From the NCBI GenBank assembly GCA_001414485.1, contig LLEY01000209.1, positions 29,560 through 93,559 on the forward strand: 64,000 nucleotides of DNA, in the 5' to 3' direction. Source of the stretch: Calycina herbarum. Lineage: Eukaryota; Ascomycota; Leotiomycetes; Helotiales; Pezizellaceae. Below are positions 10,401 through 22,299 of the stretch, in pieces. The first letter of the stretch is position 1. Each line of letters opens with the position of its first letter. A program made the position numbers and the translations under genes. Under the pieces are notes generated by a model. It ran no database searches. It worked only from the letters and a program-made list of their open reading frames with translations, and had not been told where the DNA came from.

Positions 10401-12700
10401 AGACAAAGTAGGAATAGTATATCTATATATAGTACGTAGAATTCGATTAAACCGATTAGTATATCTACGAATATTAAGCCGATTAAAGTGTCTATTCCAA
10501 CGCCGAATTTGATATTAATCTTCTAGCTATTATAAATAGAGGTCTTTTTAATAGTATTAAATATAAGATACTAGTCGTAACCGATAGTAGACTTCTTTAC
10601 AGCTTCTATATCGATTATAATACTAAAGAACTTATTATAGTAATATCTCTTAGTACTAAGAACTAAAGTTAAGATTCCCTTATATAGAAGTGGTAGTAAT
10701 CTACTACTAGCGTGTTTATATACGGAGCTAGTTAAGTTATCTATAATATATTAAGCTTCTAAGATAACGATCTCTCTATACTTAGTAATATAATTCTTAA
10801 TAATATCGTCTATATCGTCTTTAAGAATTATTATAGCGATCTCTTTAGATATATCCTTATCTAGCTTAGTACCTTCGTATTCTATAATATACTATTCGTA
10901 TCTATAATAAGAGAGTAGCTTTCCGTATCTCTTAGTATATCCGGACTTCTACTTATTCTTCTATTTGTTCTAACTTGGCTTAGAGTGATTCGTAGACTAA
11001 TAATTAGGTTTTATATATATTCTACACTTTAAATTAGGCGAGGCATTTACTAGTCGAGTATTCGTATTTGACGTACTTAGCGTAGACCGATTTATAGATC
11101 TATAGAATCCTCTACGAAAGTTATTCTCTTTTGATTCTATATTCGTTTATAATATTCAGTTTATAAGATTTATATTAGCATCGTTATCTTCCTCGTCGTC
11201 TTCAGCTATAAATGCTTCTACTTTTAGATATAGGTTCTATTATATATTAAGTACCGATTTAATAGAATAAGTTATAAGCGAAAGCTTTAGCTTCTTTAGT
11301 AGTTTTAACACTATATAAGATGTCTCTTCGTATCTGTAATAAGCTAGAAGAAGCTTATTAGCGAATTCCTCTTCCTTATATATATGTTTTAGAAGTCTAT
11401 ACTTAATCTGTTATAGTCTTCTATATATCTTTTCAAAGATCTTAAGAATAGGCTTGTCTAGATACTTTCTCTTATATTTCTTAAACGTAGTATTATTCTA
11501 TTCTATTAAGGTATTCTAGATATAATTAAAGTCCTAGTATCGCTTCTTAAATTTGCTACAAAGTGCTTTGAAAGTAAGTTCGTTAATAATATTAATAACT
11601 TTCGTATAATAAAATTCCTAGACGTCTCTCTTAAATATTATAGAAAAAGCCTTCTTATACGCCTTCTTTTAAAGTCTATACATCTAGCATTTATCTATAA
11701 ACACTACTAGCTTAAGGTCGAGATTCTCTCCCTAGCTTTTAAACTTAATATTATTAGATATATATACTCTTATAAGGTTTCTAAGAGTATATTAATCTCC
11801 TTTCCTCTTTTATCTTTTGTTAATATCTCTATCTTCTCTATTACTTCTATTATCTCTATTATCGTCTAAATCGCTCTCTTCGTTATTATCTAGATTCTTA
11901 TAGTCTAATTTATTAGAAGAGCTTTTAAAAGAAGAAGAAGAAGAATCGTCAGAAGATTCTAGGTTATACTTTAACGATTTACTCTTCTTCTTTTCTCGCT
12001 TAGCTCTCTTAAGTGCCTCTAAAAGTAACTTCTTTATTATTGATTTATTACTTGATTTAGAAGAGGTCTTAGAAGAGGTCTTAGATAGTATCGATTTAGA
12101 TATTATCTTAGAAGCTAGAGTTACTAGTACCTTCTTTACTAGTATCTTTAAAGACTTTGATAGTATTACTAGAAGAACCGATTTACTTATCTTTCTTAAC
12201 TTACTAGGTAATAGTATAATAGTGTCTTCTTCGTTAACAAATTCCTTAATATTCAGAGGATTCTTATAAGGATTCTTTAAGTACTATCTTAATTCCTTAG
12301 ATAGAATCTCTCTCTTAGACTTAATCTTCTTAAGTTCCTCGTAAGGTACTAGCGTCTTCTCCTTCTCTGTTAAGGTGTTATACAAAGCCTATACTACTCT
12401 ACCGCTTTCTCTTCTATAAAGATCTTCTACGTATACACCTCTTAATCGGAGAGTTCTTCGAAGACTACTAGTATATCGAGTAGATATAATCATCTTAAAG
12501 TATTCGAGGTTCTATTCTTCGAAGTCTTCTCGAAAAGCCTTCTATAAAGCAGTGTTATATTCCTTTCCTACTTAGTATTCGTCTATATAATCTCGTACGT
12601 AAGCGTTAAGAGTATCGCTGTCTACGGTTTCTAAATCAGGCTTCTAATAGCCTTCTTCTGTTCCGGTTCCTTTAGTTACTATAGTATTATCAGGTGTTAA
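7500..12700 (-). pseudogene. Copia B1 gag-pol remnant
   Basis: Near 7740-7540 the minus strand reads IYTNSKSVYECLVKLGTT, then KRLIID and a VK-IDRDSNSIDAITKA segment, the typical C-terminal RNase H of fungal Ty1/copia polyproteins (IYTDS, VKWIDG-SNPADAMTK). Upstream, around 8300, KDGSILLTQDYTK and further RT-RNase H connection sequence is recognisable. Around 12500-12200 a lysine-rich gag-like frame is seen. Stops are spread throughout. Order gag, integrase, RT, RNase H is inferred from the family; only RNase H is firmly identified. Confidence 0.7.
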
Positions 12701-13258
12701 TAGCCGTAGTGTTCGTAGTGTTAATAGTAGTGTAATCCTAGTACTAAACGTAATCGGGATAGGAAAGGTCTAATAATCGTACTTTCTAGGATACTTTATA
12801 GAATTCCGCTATAAAAGGTTAGATAGCTTAAACGATAGCTAGTAGTCGACTTTCTTAAAAGTTCAGAGTAGTGTTTTAGGTAACTAGATTCCTTCTACTT
12901 CTTTTTAGTAAATCAGAGATATAGGTAATTTACTTAATAAGTTAATATAAGTGAATCTATAAGACTTAGTTTATAAGTAAATATAAAGAAGTTAAAGTAA
13001 TAAGCGATTCCAAGTCTATAATCTTAATATAAGGTAGATTCGTCTTAAAGGTTATATATTATATAAATCCTAGGGCGAAGCGTAGAATAGTATACTTATA
13101 TAATCAAATCTAAACGAGGTTAAAGAATTATACGTAGTAGTAGACTACGACGTATAATAGTACTACTCTCAACGTTTAGTTAGCTAAAGACACTTAACTA
13201 TAGTAAGTATAAGTAAGCTTATAACTAAGTAATCTAATCTACGCGCGATACTAATTAG

Positions 13259-13428
13259 TATTAGTATAACTTAGTTATAAATCTGTCTAGTTATATATAC
13301 GTATTATATTCTCTGTCTCTATTCTAGGTACTTAAAGTACGACTATTTATACTTGTACTAGCGTGGTACTAGCGTGCTAGTCACGTGGATAGATATAAGT
13401 CAGAGGCTTATTCACCTATATAACGATA
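13259..13428 (-). repeat. Right LTR of copia B1 (5' LTR in element orientation)
   Basis: 170 bp, same structure as the left LTR, followed by the TATAT target duplication. Confidence 0.9.
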
Positions 13429-14586
13429 TATATTTTAACTATCTAATTTATATATTCGTTTCCTCTATTTATTTAAGAGTAGAAAGCTATAGAAAGCTTT
13501 CTTTTTATATCTAATCGTTTTATAAGAGCGATCTAAAATTTTAAGATAAAGAGTTTATCTTTATCTAAGAGTATTTCTTCTAGTAGTCTATATCTTAAGA
13601 CTACTTTCTTAAGAAATATAAATACTAGTTCCTTAGCTATACTTAACTTTATATATAGTACTAAAATTATATATTTTATAAGTCGTTCTATAATAACTAG
13701 GATCAAGTTATACTTAACTTCTATTATTAGATCTTTAGATTTTAAAAGCTTAATAATAAAATTCTAAGATATTAATCTCTAAGATATCTATAGTATTAGA
13801 GTAGTATTTATCTATCTATAAAGAGTATAGTAGAAAGTCTTATTCCTAGTATAGGTATTATATTCCGCTATTACTTTCTTAACTATTATAGATAATTAAT
13901 TAATATAGTAGTATTATTTTATCTTCTAAAGAGTTCGACGAACTTCCTAGTATCTATAAGCTAGTACTGAATAATATTCTTTAATAAATTCTCTTATATA
14001 TAAATCTAGAACTTATAACTTTCCGTTTCTATATCTTTCTTTATTATTACACTTATTCGTAGTATAGTAAATATCAGCGAAATCTCTTCTCTAGACTAGG
14101 TTAGATAGTATATTTTCCTATTTAGCTAACTCCGGCTAATCCTTCTCCTATACCTACTATATCTTTCCTCGCTATAGATCGTTATCTCTTATAGTAGTAA
14201 TTTTATAAATTATAAGAGCTAAGTCTCTATTCTTAAGAGTTTTTAAGATTATAATCTTTTTATACTTCTTATCTTCTTTATATCTAGGTTTCTAGCTAAG
14301 AGTATTAGCTCGAGTATTTAATATTCTCTTTATATATTAAATAATAATATTTAAACCTTCTAATATTTCTAACTATCTAGCTAACTACCTAGTTATAAGT
14401 TTCTTAGTTATTATAAACGTTTTAAGGTTCTTATAGTTAGATAAAACCGTAACTTAGTACTTTACTAGTTATAAATAGATTCTCTAGTATTCTAAAGCTA
14501 ATACTATAGTAAGTAATTCTTTATCAAAGATACTATAGTTTTATTATACTAGGTTAAATATTTTAGAATAATATATAATAGATATA

Positions 14587-15021
14587 ACGTGTATATATAG
14601 CGAACCGGCTAAACAAGCGAACCGGCTAACTGAAAACATATCTAAAATCGCGATTTTAACATTTTAATATCTTTATAAATTATTAATTAAAAATTTCAAA
14701 ATTGAAACTTTGATTTTATTACTATATAAATATAAAAGTTATAAAATATAAGACTGAGGCTAATTTATATTAAAAAGTTATTAAAAGAAGAAGAAAAAAG
14801 ATAAGATTACAGAGGTGGTTTTAAGCGAATCGCTAAGTAAAATTATATAGCGTCTGAAACTTAGAATTCTAAATATATATATATAGTAATGAAATCAAAG
14901 TTTTAATTTTAAAACTTTTGATTAATAGTTCGTAGAGATATTAAAATATTAAAATCGCGATTTTAGATATGTTTTCAGTTAGCCGGTTCGCTTATTTAGC
15001 CGGTTCGCTATATATACACGT
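14587..15021. mobile_element. 435-bp MITE with very long TIRs
   Basis: Ends ACGTGTATATATAGCG and its inverse, flanked by TA (14585-14586, 15022-15023), as for Tc1/mariner-pogo insertions. The two ends are inverted copies over roughly 150 bp each, leaving a central unique part of little more than 100 bp and no coding capacity. Each end holds two direct copies of AGCGAACCGGCTAA 17 bp apart (14599 and 14616 on the left). Its ACGT terminus and box doublet are shared with the Fot1/pogo elements here, suggesting the same transposase class moved it. Confidence 0.9.
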
Positions 15022-15399
15022 TAAGTTTCTCTTTATTATTTAGTTATAGATAAATCGTATCTATTATCGCATCTAAGACGTCTGTTTTAATTATACTAGG
15101 TTTATTTATATTAAAATCGTATAGAATAGGTTTTTCTATAAATCTTACTTTAATTCTTTAAAAAGCGTTCTTAGTCTATTTATTCTAAATAAACTTAATA
15201 GTCTTTTTTACTAGTACTAATATTAGTTTAGTAATCTTTATATCGTCTTATATAAATAAATAGTAGAAGTTTATAAATCTAAGAAAAGACTATATATCTT
15301 TAATATTCTCTAGTAACTTCTAGTTTAGAATATCTTAGATTTTTTCTAGATCTATTTCTATTTTCTCTAAGCTAAATACCTATCCTAGGAAAAGTGTCT

Positions 15400-18250
15400 A
15401 AGTTACTCTAAACTCGTATTTTAAGAGTTTTAATTAAGAGTTTACTTTTATAAGTTATTATAAAACTTCTTTAATATATCTCTTATATTCTTCTTCTTTT
15501 TCTAAGAAGATTAGAATATTATCTAGATAATAGATTACTATTACTCTTAGAAGATCTTTTAAAATATTATTATTCTATCTCTAATATATAGCTAGTACGT
15601 TATATAGTCTAAATACTATAACTATATACTTATAAAGACCTAATAGTAAGATAAATACTGTTTTCTATTCGTCTTCGACTTTTATTTATATAGATCTATA
15701 GGTGTTTTATTAATCTAATTTTGTAAATCGTACTATCTTATCTAACTTATCTTATAAGTATTAGCTAGGTAGTAGTAGATAAGCGTCTTTAACTATAGTA
15801 TAATTTACTTCTTAGTAATTAATATATACTCTTTCTTCTAAGTCGTCTTTCTTCTTAATAATAAGTATATTTAAGATAATTAGTAATTTAGATTTTCTAA
15901 TATAACTCTTCTTAATACCTTCTTTTATATAACTTTCTATTCTTTATAAGCTTTTCCAGTTATATAACTAAAGCTTCTACTTCGAGAGATAATAACTCTT
16001 CTTTATTTTAATCTTATAATTCTATAGACGATGTTCTAGTAAGGCTTATAAGTCTTCTAGGTTTTTAAACAAAGTCTTAAATTCTCTATACTATATAGGT
16101 ATTTCGTTATCAACTGTTCTACTAATCTATAAAGAACCCTAGACTAGGTGTCTTAGTATATTAGAAGAGATAGTACTAACCTCGTTCTAGTCTTATAGTT
16201 ATAATTATAAACCTATGTAATTATATTAACTAAAGGTTATTATCTAAGCCTTCTAGTTAATATCTAGATTATATTCTTAAATCTATAATATACTAAGTAT
16301 CGCTTCCTTACTTTCTATTTTAATAATATCGAATTATATATCTAAGTAGTATTCTTCGATATTAACTTTTATTAGAATAGTTTACTAATTAATAATCCTA
16401 TTTTAGTAGACAACGTCTATTCTATTAACTATCTCTAGACAGTATAGCTTTATACCTTTAATTAAGACGTTTAGCTTTTTTAAAACTATTAGAGAATAGA
16501 AATTACCTATTACTCTAGAGTTAATTAAGACTCGGAGTTTCTTTCCTCTTATCTTTACTATTACTATAAGTTGATTTTCTCTAGTAGTAGTATAAATTTC
16601 TAGTTTAATATAATAAACCTCGAATCTTCTTTCGCTATCGTCTCTCTTTAAAGAGCTTAGAAAGAATATCACCTTCTTCTAATTAGAAAAGGCTATCTTA
16701 TATATTAGACTATCTTCTATAGTTCTCTTAGGTTCTAGAAGAGTCTCGACAAAGTATTTCTCTATTAACTAGTCTAATATAGCTCGTAGTTTATAACGAA
16801 CCTACTTAATAGTTTCTTCTTATAAGATTTTAGTAACCTATCGCTTATCTTCTATTAGTTAGTAAAATTCCTAGATTAAGACAGCTTAGAGGTTTACTTA
16901 AATAATCTTAAACATTCGCTAATTACCTAATTCTTTAAATAATATCGCTATTTCTTTTTCTATCTTTAGTATCTAATACTTCTTATTAATTTCTAACTTA
17001 TAATCTTAACTAGGTAGATAGGTAGTTATATCTGATTTTAGATATCTGTTATACTTGTTAAAATCTTCTAGATAATACTATTTCTATTTAGTAGTATTGT
17101 TTTTTAAATTAGTAACTATTTATAAGTCTCTCTTGTTTAGGTAGTTATTTAGTACTATCTATTCTAGTCCTAGTTTCTTAAATTCGATAGTTTCTCTTCT
17201 AATAACTAGGCTAACTATAATTACTCGGTCTTATTTATTCTAAACTATCTTATAAGTAGTTAAGACTATAGAGTTAACTCCTTAGGTTAAATATAGACTC
17301 TAAAAATCAGGTTTCTAGTTTTCTATATATATCTATCTATTCTCTTTCTCGAAGGTTCTAATAAATGCTTATATCTATAATAGCTAGCTATTAATAGAAT
17401 TGCCGAGCTATCGTATCAGCTAAGAATACGTGCCGAGTATAGTACGGTATAGATAGTTATAGAATAGTAGATACCGAGCGTACGAAATAGGATTATAGTA
17501 TAGTTTTGGTTTTAGAACTGTTAGAACCGAATCGGTATAGACTTTTATTATTATCCGACTCTCTTATATATAGATACTCTTACTCTCTCTTAAGAAAAGA
17601 CTAATTTAGTCTTTTCCTTCGTATTAGAGCCTAGTATTCGGATATGTTATTCTATTAAACGTACTTCTATATACCTCTTTTATAGTAGTATCCGTTTCGT
17701 ACTATTATAATATCTCGTCTTATTTAAGCTTATATATTCTTAGATCCTTCTCTAATAAGTTAGATTCTAATTCTAATAACTCTAATAAACTTATTAATAG
17801 TAGTAATTTATATTCTACTTAAAGAGGTAATTTATATTCTATTTCTAACTATATATTATAATATTCTTTAAGAAGTAAATTCTTATTATTATTAGTATTC
17901 TATATCTTACTAACTTATAACTCGATTCCTTTATCTAGCTATAGATATATAGTATCTACTATTATATTCGAGACATCTGTTTTAATCTACGTATTATATT
18001 CTCTAGCTTCGAGTTTAACGTCTATAAGTTCGATTTTATTAAGTAAAGCTACTTCTTTTCAAACAGTAGTATTAACCTATTCTTTCTCTTTAGAGTCTTT
18101 CTTCTTACTATACTTATTTACTCTATAGCCAGAGAGGCTACAGTTATAATATAAGTTCTACTTATATCGACGATTTCGCTTCTTTTAGAAAAGCTCTCTC
18201 TTTAGGAGGTTTTTTCTCTAAGTCTCTTTTCTTAAGACCTATCGTTTCTA
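15400..18250 (-). pseudogene. Gypsy A1 gag-protease-RT remnant
   Basis: A CCHC knuckle remnant near 18150 reads LYYNCSLSGYRVNKYS: positions expected to be Cys or His are mostly Tyr. The protease site in 16600-16450 reads LINSRVIGNF where the family has a DSG-type triad, so the catalytic Asp is Asn. RT near 15530 has YYLDNILIF in place of YLDDILIF. The solo C LTR interrupts the gag-protease region. RNase H and integrase remnants continue leftward past the MITE to about 13434, and integrase-chromo sequence beyond B1. Confidence 0.75.
17376..17709 (+). repeat. Solo LTR of gypsy family C
   Basis: 334 bp, TATAATAG to CTATTATA, flanked by ATATC duplications (17371-17375, 17710-17714), inside the gag-protease part of gypsy A1. 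It is the complete reference for the split C1 LTR. It contains a conserved TTAGTCTTTTCCTTCGTATT segment also present at 21450-21480. Confidence 0.88.
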
Positions 18251-19016
18251 AGTAGCGTTAATTTCTATAAGATCTCTATAGTTCTTCTTCCTACTCTTTC
18301 TATATCGATGTCTATAACTATCTTTCTTCTCTAGGCTTCGCTTATAATTCCGATTATTAATTTTAATTATATTATTAGTTAATTTATCAAGTATATCTAG
18401 GAAGTCGTCTCTAGCTAGTTCGTTCTTAACACTATTCTTTAATTCTCTATAGAACTGTTTATATAAAGCTTTGTTATTCTAACTAAGATATATAGAGTAC
18501 TATTAGAATATTAATATATACTTAGTAGCTAAGCCTTTTTATTAGAGGCTATATAAGGCTTATACTACTTTTTTCTTTAAATCTACATCTACGAACGTCT
18601 AATTAATTCTCTTCTTAAATCTAGTAATAGTTAAGAATAATCTCTAAGTACTCTTACTTATAAGGTTTAAACTCTTTCTATTTAACGTTTTGTTTTTCTA
18701 AAAATCCTATAAGTATAGTTCTATCTAGTTATATACTACCTCTTTAAGACAGGTAGTAAGCTATATAACTTAATCTGTTTTATAAGTAAACTATACTAAG
18801 TAAAAGTTTAAATATATTAAAGCTTTTATAATAAACTTAGTAAGTTTCTCTAGAGAGCTGTCGAATATTCTTAGTAGTAGTAACTTAACTTTCTCTCTAA
18901 GAGTAGTAACTAGTACTACCGGTATTATCGGTACTAGTAGTAGTATAGAGGTTAAACCTAAGAATAGTATAGTTTTTAATATTATATCAGTAGTACTTCT
19001 AAGCAGGTACTTAACG

Positions 19017-19468
19017 TATAACGAAACTTAAACGAACTAAATAAAAGTAACTAAGTCTCGAAGATTAGTATATAAGTAAGAAGTATAGACACGATAGGTT
19101 TAGTTACTTAGAAGTGAACTCGTTACTTATATTAAAGATATTAAATAAGATAATAAGATTAATAACTAAAGTTAAGTATAAAGCTTCTATCTAATAGTAG
19201 ACGTACTAGTATATATATAAAACCCTTCGTACTACCTAGATCTCTATATAAGCCTAGATCCCTAGATCTCTTATAGATCTCTTATAAGATCTAATAAGAT
19301 CTATTACGTAACTACTAACAGTTATCTAATAGTAAGATCCTAGAATTCCTAAATATCTTCTATATTACTAATTCTCTTTTATATTATCTTCTATTTCCTA
19401 GATATCGTATCTTATTCGATTAGAGCGCTATCTAGACTACTTTACTACGTATAACGTGATTCGTAATA
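19017..19468 (-). repeat. Right LTR of gypsy A1 (5' LTR in element orientation)
   Basis: 452 bp, same ends as the left LTR, followed by the ATAAG duplication. On its inner side lies CTTCTAAGCAGGTACTTAACG, shared with A2 and the candidate primer-binding leader. Confidence 0.9.
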
Positions 19469-19543
19469 ATAAGATACGAACTAAGTTTTAGAAATATAAT
19501 AGATTATATACTAGATAGAATACGTGTTTAGATCTTAGAAATA

Positions 19544-21386
19544 ACGTAGTTTATTAGAACCCGGATTATATTAGAAACCGGATCAGTTTTCCTTAGTATT
19601 AAACTTAGAATATTAATAAATCAACTATAATATATTAAATTAACTAAAACTACTCGGAATCTAAGAAACTAGATATATCTATAGCCTTTTAACAAGTTCG
19701 TACGTTATAACTAGCTTTTCTATAGATTCTATAGTATTACCTAGACAGTTAACTCTTCTTATAACTACCTCTCGCTATATATACGTCGCGTCGTATCTGC
19801 TTATCTATATCCTTCTAGGCTATAATATCCTATATATCCTCTACTATAAGTATACTCCCTTAATAGACACGAGTCTTTTTAGCTCTATAGCGTTTACTTA
19901 AGGCTTCGTTAGCTGCTTAAAGAGTATCTACCTTAGTAGATAGAAGGGTTATCTTATAAGCTATTCGCTCTATACTCTTAGCTAATATAGTAACTATCTC
20001 GAAGAGTAGAGTTAGCGAGCTCTCTTAATAATAGGTAATTCGATTTTAAATAAGTATTGTTTATAAAAGAGCTTTAGTTAGGTTAGAAGAGGTCTAGAAG
20101 ACCTAAGGATTAGTTTTAGTAGTGGAGAGTCTAGAAGAAGTTAGAGTTTATAACGTTATATTAAGCTTTAAAAGCACTACTTATAGGTTAAAGAGTACTA
20201 AGCCAGCTCTATAGAATCTAGCCTAAACGTTTTAAGCTATTATAGATTCTCTATATACTACTACAAAGGCTAGAAAGAACTCTATCTTCGTAATATAGTT
20301 AATATAAGCTTTAATAAACGTCTTAATCTGTCGACTATATACCTGCTTTAATATACTAAAGTATCTAATATTAAGTAGCTAGGTTAGATAAGACAAATAA
20401 GAAGGTAGTCTAAGAGTTATAATATTATATATCTTATAATACTCTTAGAACTCGGCCGATTCGTAACTCTTATATCTATCTAATACTAGTATTCGATATA
20501 GACTCTTTATACGAGTAGTAGTATATTTATTAAAGTATTTCAGCTATTCTAGACCTGTCTTATTATTTGTCTATCTATTACTTATCGGTTTAATAATCTA
20601 GTTAGATAAGAGGCCGCCGTCTATATACTAATTTAAAAGATAGTTCTTACTTTAAACTACTAGAAATAGAGAGATACTCTAGCTTTTACTATTAATATAA
20701 GTAAGCGCTATAGCTTATTTCCGATTCTCTAGCTAAACTGTCTTACCTCTACTATGTTAATCTATATAGGCTATAACTATTATAAGGTAAATCACATCTA
20801 TTATAAACCCGGTTTCGTCGAAGTTATAGAAGTCGTAGTCTAAAACACTGTATTTTACTCTTATATTTTCAACTAGTTAGAACTACGAGCTAATTAGCTT
20901 AGAATCTTCGTATAAGGCTCTTTAGAAATTATAAACACGATTAAAACACGTTTTAAGAGCTAGTTATCGTTATATAAATCGATATACTTAGAGCTTACTA
21001 ACGCGTTTTCTCTCTTACGATTTAAGTATATAATTCGCTATATCTTCTATACTACCTAGCTAGGGTATAAACTCTCTTAAATCTAGATTAAGTATATTCT
21101 AAATAATTACTTCCTCTTCTAGCTTAGATAATTTAACGTTTACTAGCCGTCGCTTAGAGAGAGTAGTTCAGCTGTTTATTCTACTATTTAGTATAGAAAA
21201 GAGTACTTTATAGAGCTTTATAGCTTTTTAATAGCTTAGCTTTTTAGATGTTTAAATAGCTTTAATAGCTAGAATAATTTTTAATTCTTATAGAATAACT
21301 AATATAATATATAGTAGAAAAAACACGTTATAAAGGAAGAGAGTTAGGAATTCGCTAAAATTAATCCGAGTTCTAATAAACTATGT
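19544..21386 (-). mobile_element. Fot1/pogo transposon F1
   Basis: 1843 bp, TIRs beginning ACGTAGTTTATTAGAAC, TA duplications at 19542-19543 and 21387-21388. The left TIR has two TTAGAA-CCGGAT boxes starting at 19554 and 19571, 17 bp apart. The minus strand encodes a decayed transposase similar to that of F2. It splits the 5' LTR of gypsy C1. Confidence 0.85.
19790..21290 (-). pseudogene. F1 transposase remnant
   Basis: An N-terminal segment (LSKRRLVNVKLSKLEEEVI in one frame) and the C-terminal LSKRYRAKKTRVQ-type segment resemble the F2 transposase (LSKRWLVNYKI and LSKRWRAKNTRVQ). The middle part shifts frame and has many TAG codons. Pogo/Fot1 DDE enzymes cut and paste DNA at TA sites; this copy cannot. 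Confidence 0.65.
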
Positions 21387-22299
21387 TATTAGATTTAGAT
21401 CTTATTATTATCCGACCTCTTATATATAGATACTCTCTCTCTTTATTAGAAAAGACTAATTTAGTCTTTTCCTTCGTATTAGAGCCTAGTATTTATATAT
21501 ATTATTCTATCGAACGTACTTCTATATACCTCTTTTATAGTAGTATCTACTTCGTATTATTATATTAAAAGACTAAATTCGACTTCGCTGAGAATAGTCT
21601 ATTATAATATCTTACTTAAGTACGATAACGTATCTGCTTCGAATTCGATTTAGCTTAGATTTAGATTAGTATAATAATAATCTTAAATAGCTACGTAATT
21701 AGAGACTACGTAGTTAGCTAGTAATATCAGAGTTTAATATCTATTAGTTAGCTAGTAAAATCGTATCTAGTAATATATTAGTTTATACTAAGTATTTCTA
21801 AAACTTCTAATAACTCTCTTTATATAGAGATCGCTATATAAGATATAAATAGTCGACGATATATAGTTATCTAGAGAACTTCTAAATCTATATCTTAACC
21901 TCTTTAAACTAAAATAGTATATAATATACTAGAATATAAAGTAACTCTAGATCTCTCTAAAGCTCTACTTAAGAGTATTAAGTAATCTATTAAAGAAACT
22001 AGAAAAGCTCTCTTTAAATCCTCTATAAATCCTACTTATATATTTAAAAATAAAAGGTTCTAGAAAGAAAAGAGCTCTACTTAAAACTATAAAGATAACT
22101 AAGACTTTTCTAATATAAATAAGATATAGAGTATAGTATAAAGCTTAGAAGAAAGACTTTAAGATAATAATAATCGGTTTATATAGTTAAATATAGTTAT
22201 AAAAGAACTCTAGAATTAAATTAGAGTCTTTTAATATTTCTAATTCTAATCTAAGAATAACTCTTCTTTAATTCTAAGCTCTACTCTAGACTCTTTTTA

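Larger units (their letters stand above)
7092..13428 (-). mobile_element. Copia B1 LTR retrotransposon
   Basis: Two 170-bp LTRs (7092-7261, 13259-13428; TATTAGTATAAC to ATAATAATA or ATAACGATA) with a TATAT duplication (7087-7091, 13429-13433). The uninterrupted host sequence is seen in A2 near 38585, which confirms the junction. Coding is on the minus strand and ends, next to the left LTR, in a Ty1/copia RNase H. It sits inside gypsy A1 and is RIPed throughout. Confidence 0.92.
5275..19468 (-). mobile_element. Gypsy A1 LTR retrotransposon carrying nested insertions
   Basis: Two 452-bp LTRs (5275-5726, 19017-19468) are flanked by a perfect ATAAG duplication (5270-5274, 19469-19473). Coding is on the minus strand: knuckle about 18150, protease about 16600-16450, RT YLDN motif about 15530. 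A purine tract (AAGAAGGGGATAG on the minus strand) abuts the left LTR, as expected of a polypurine tract at the 3' LTR. Removing B1, the MITE and the solo C LTR leaves about 7.1 kb, matching A2 without F4. It is inserted in the 5' LTR of gypsy C1. Heavily RIPed and dead. Confidence 0.9.

Noticed and set aside
16403..16672. An 89-codon frame as a stand-alone small gene
   Set aside because: Its C-terminal half is the decayed aspartyl protease of gypsy A1 and it is collinear with gag and RT, so it belongs to the transposon.
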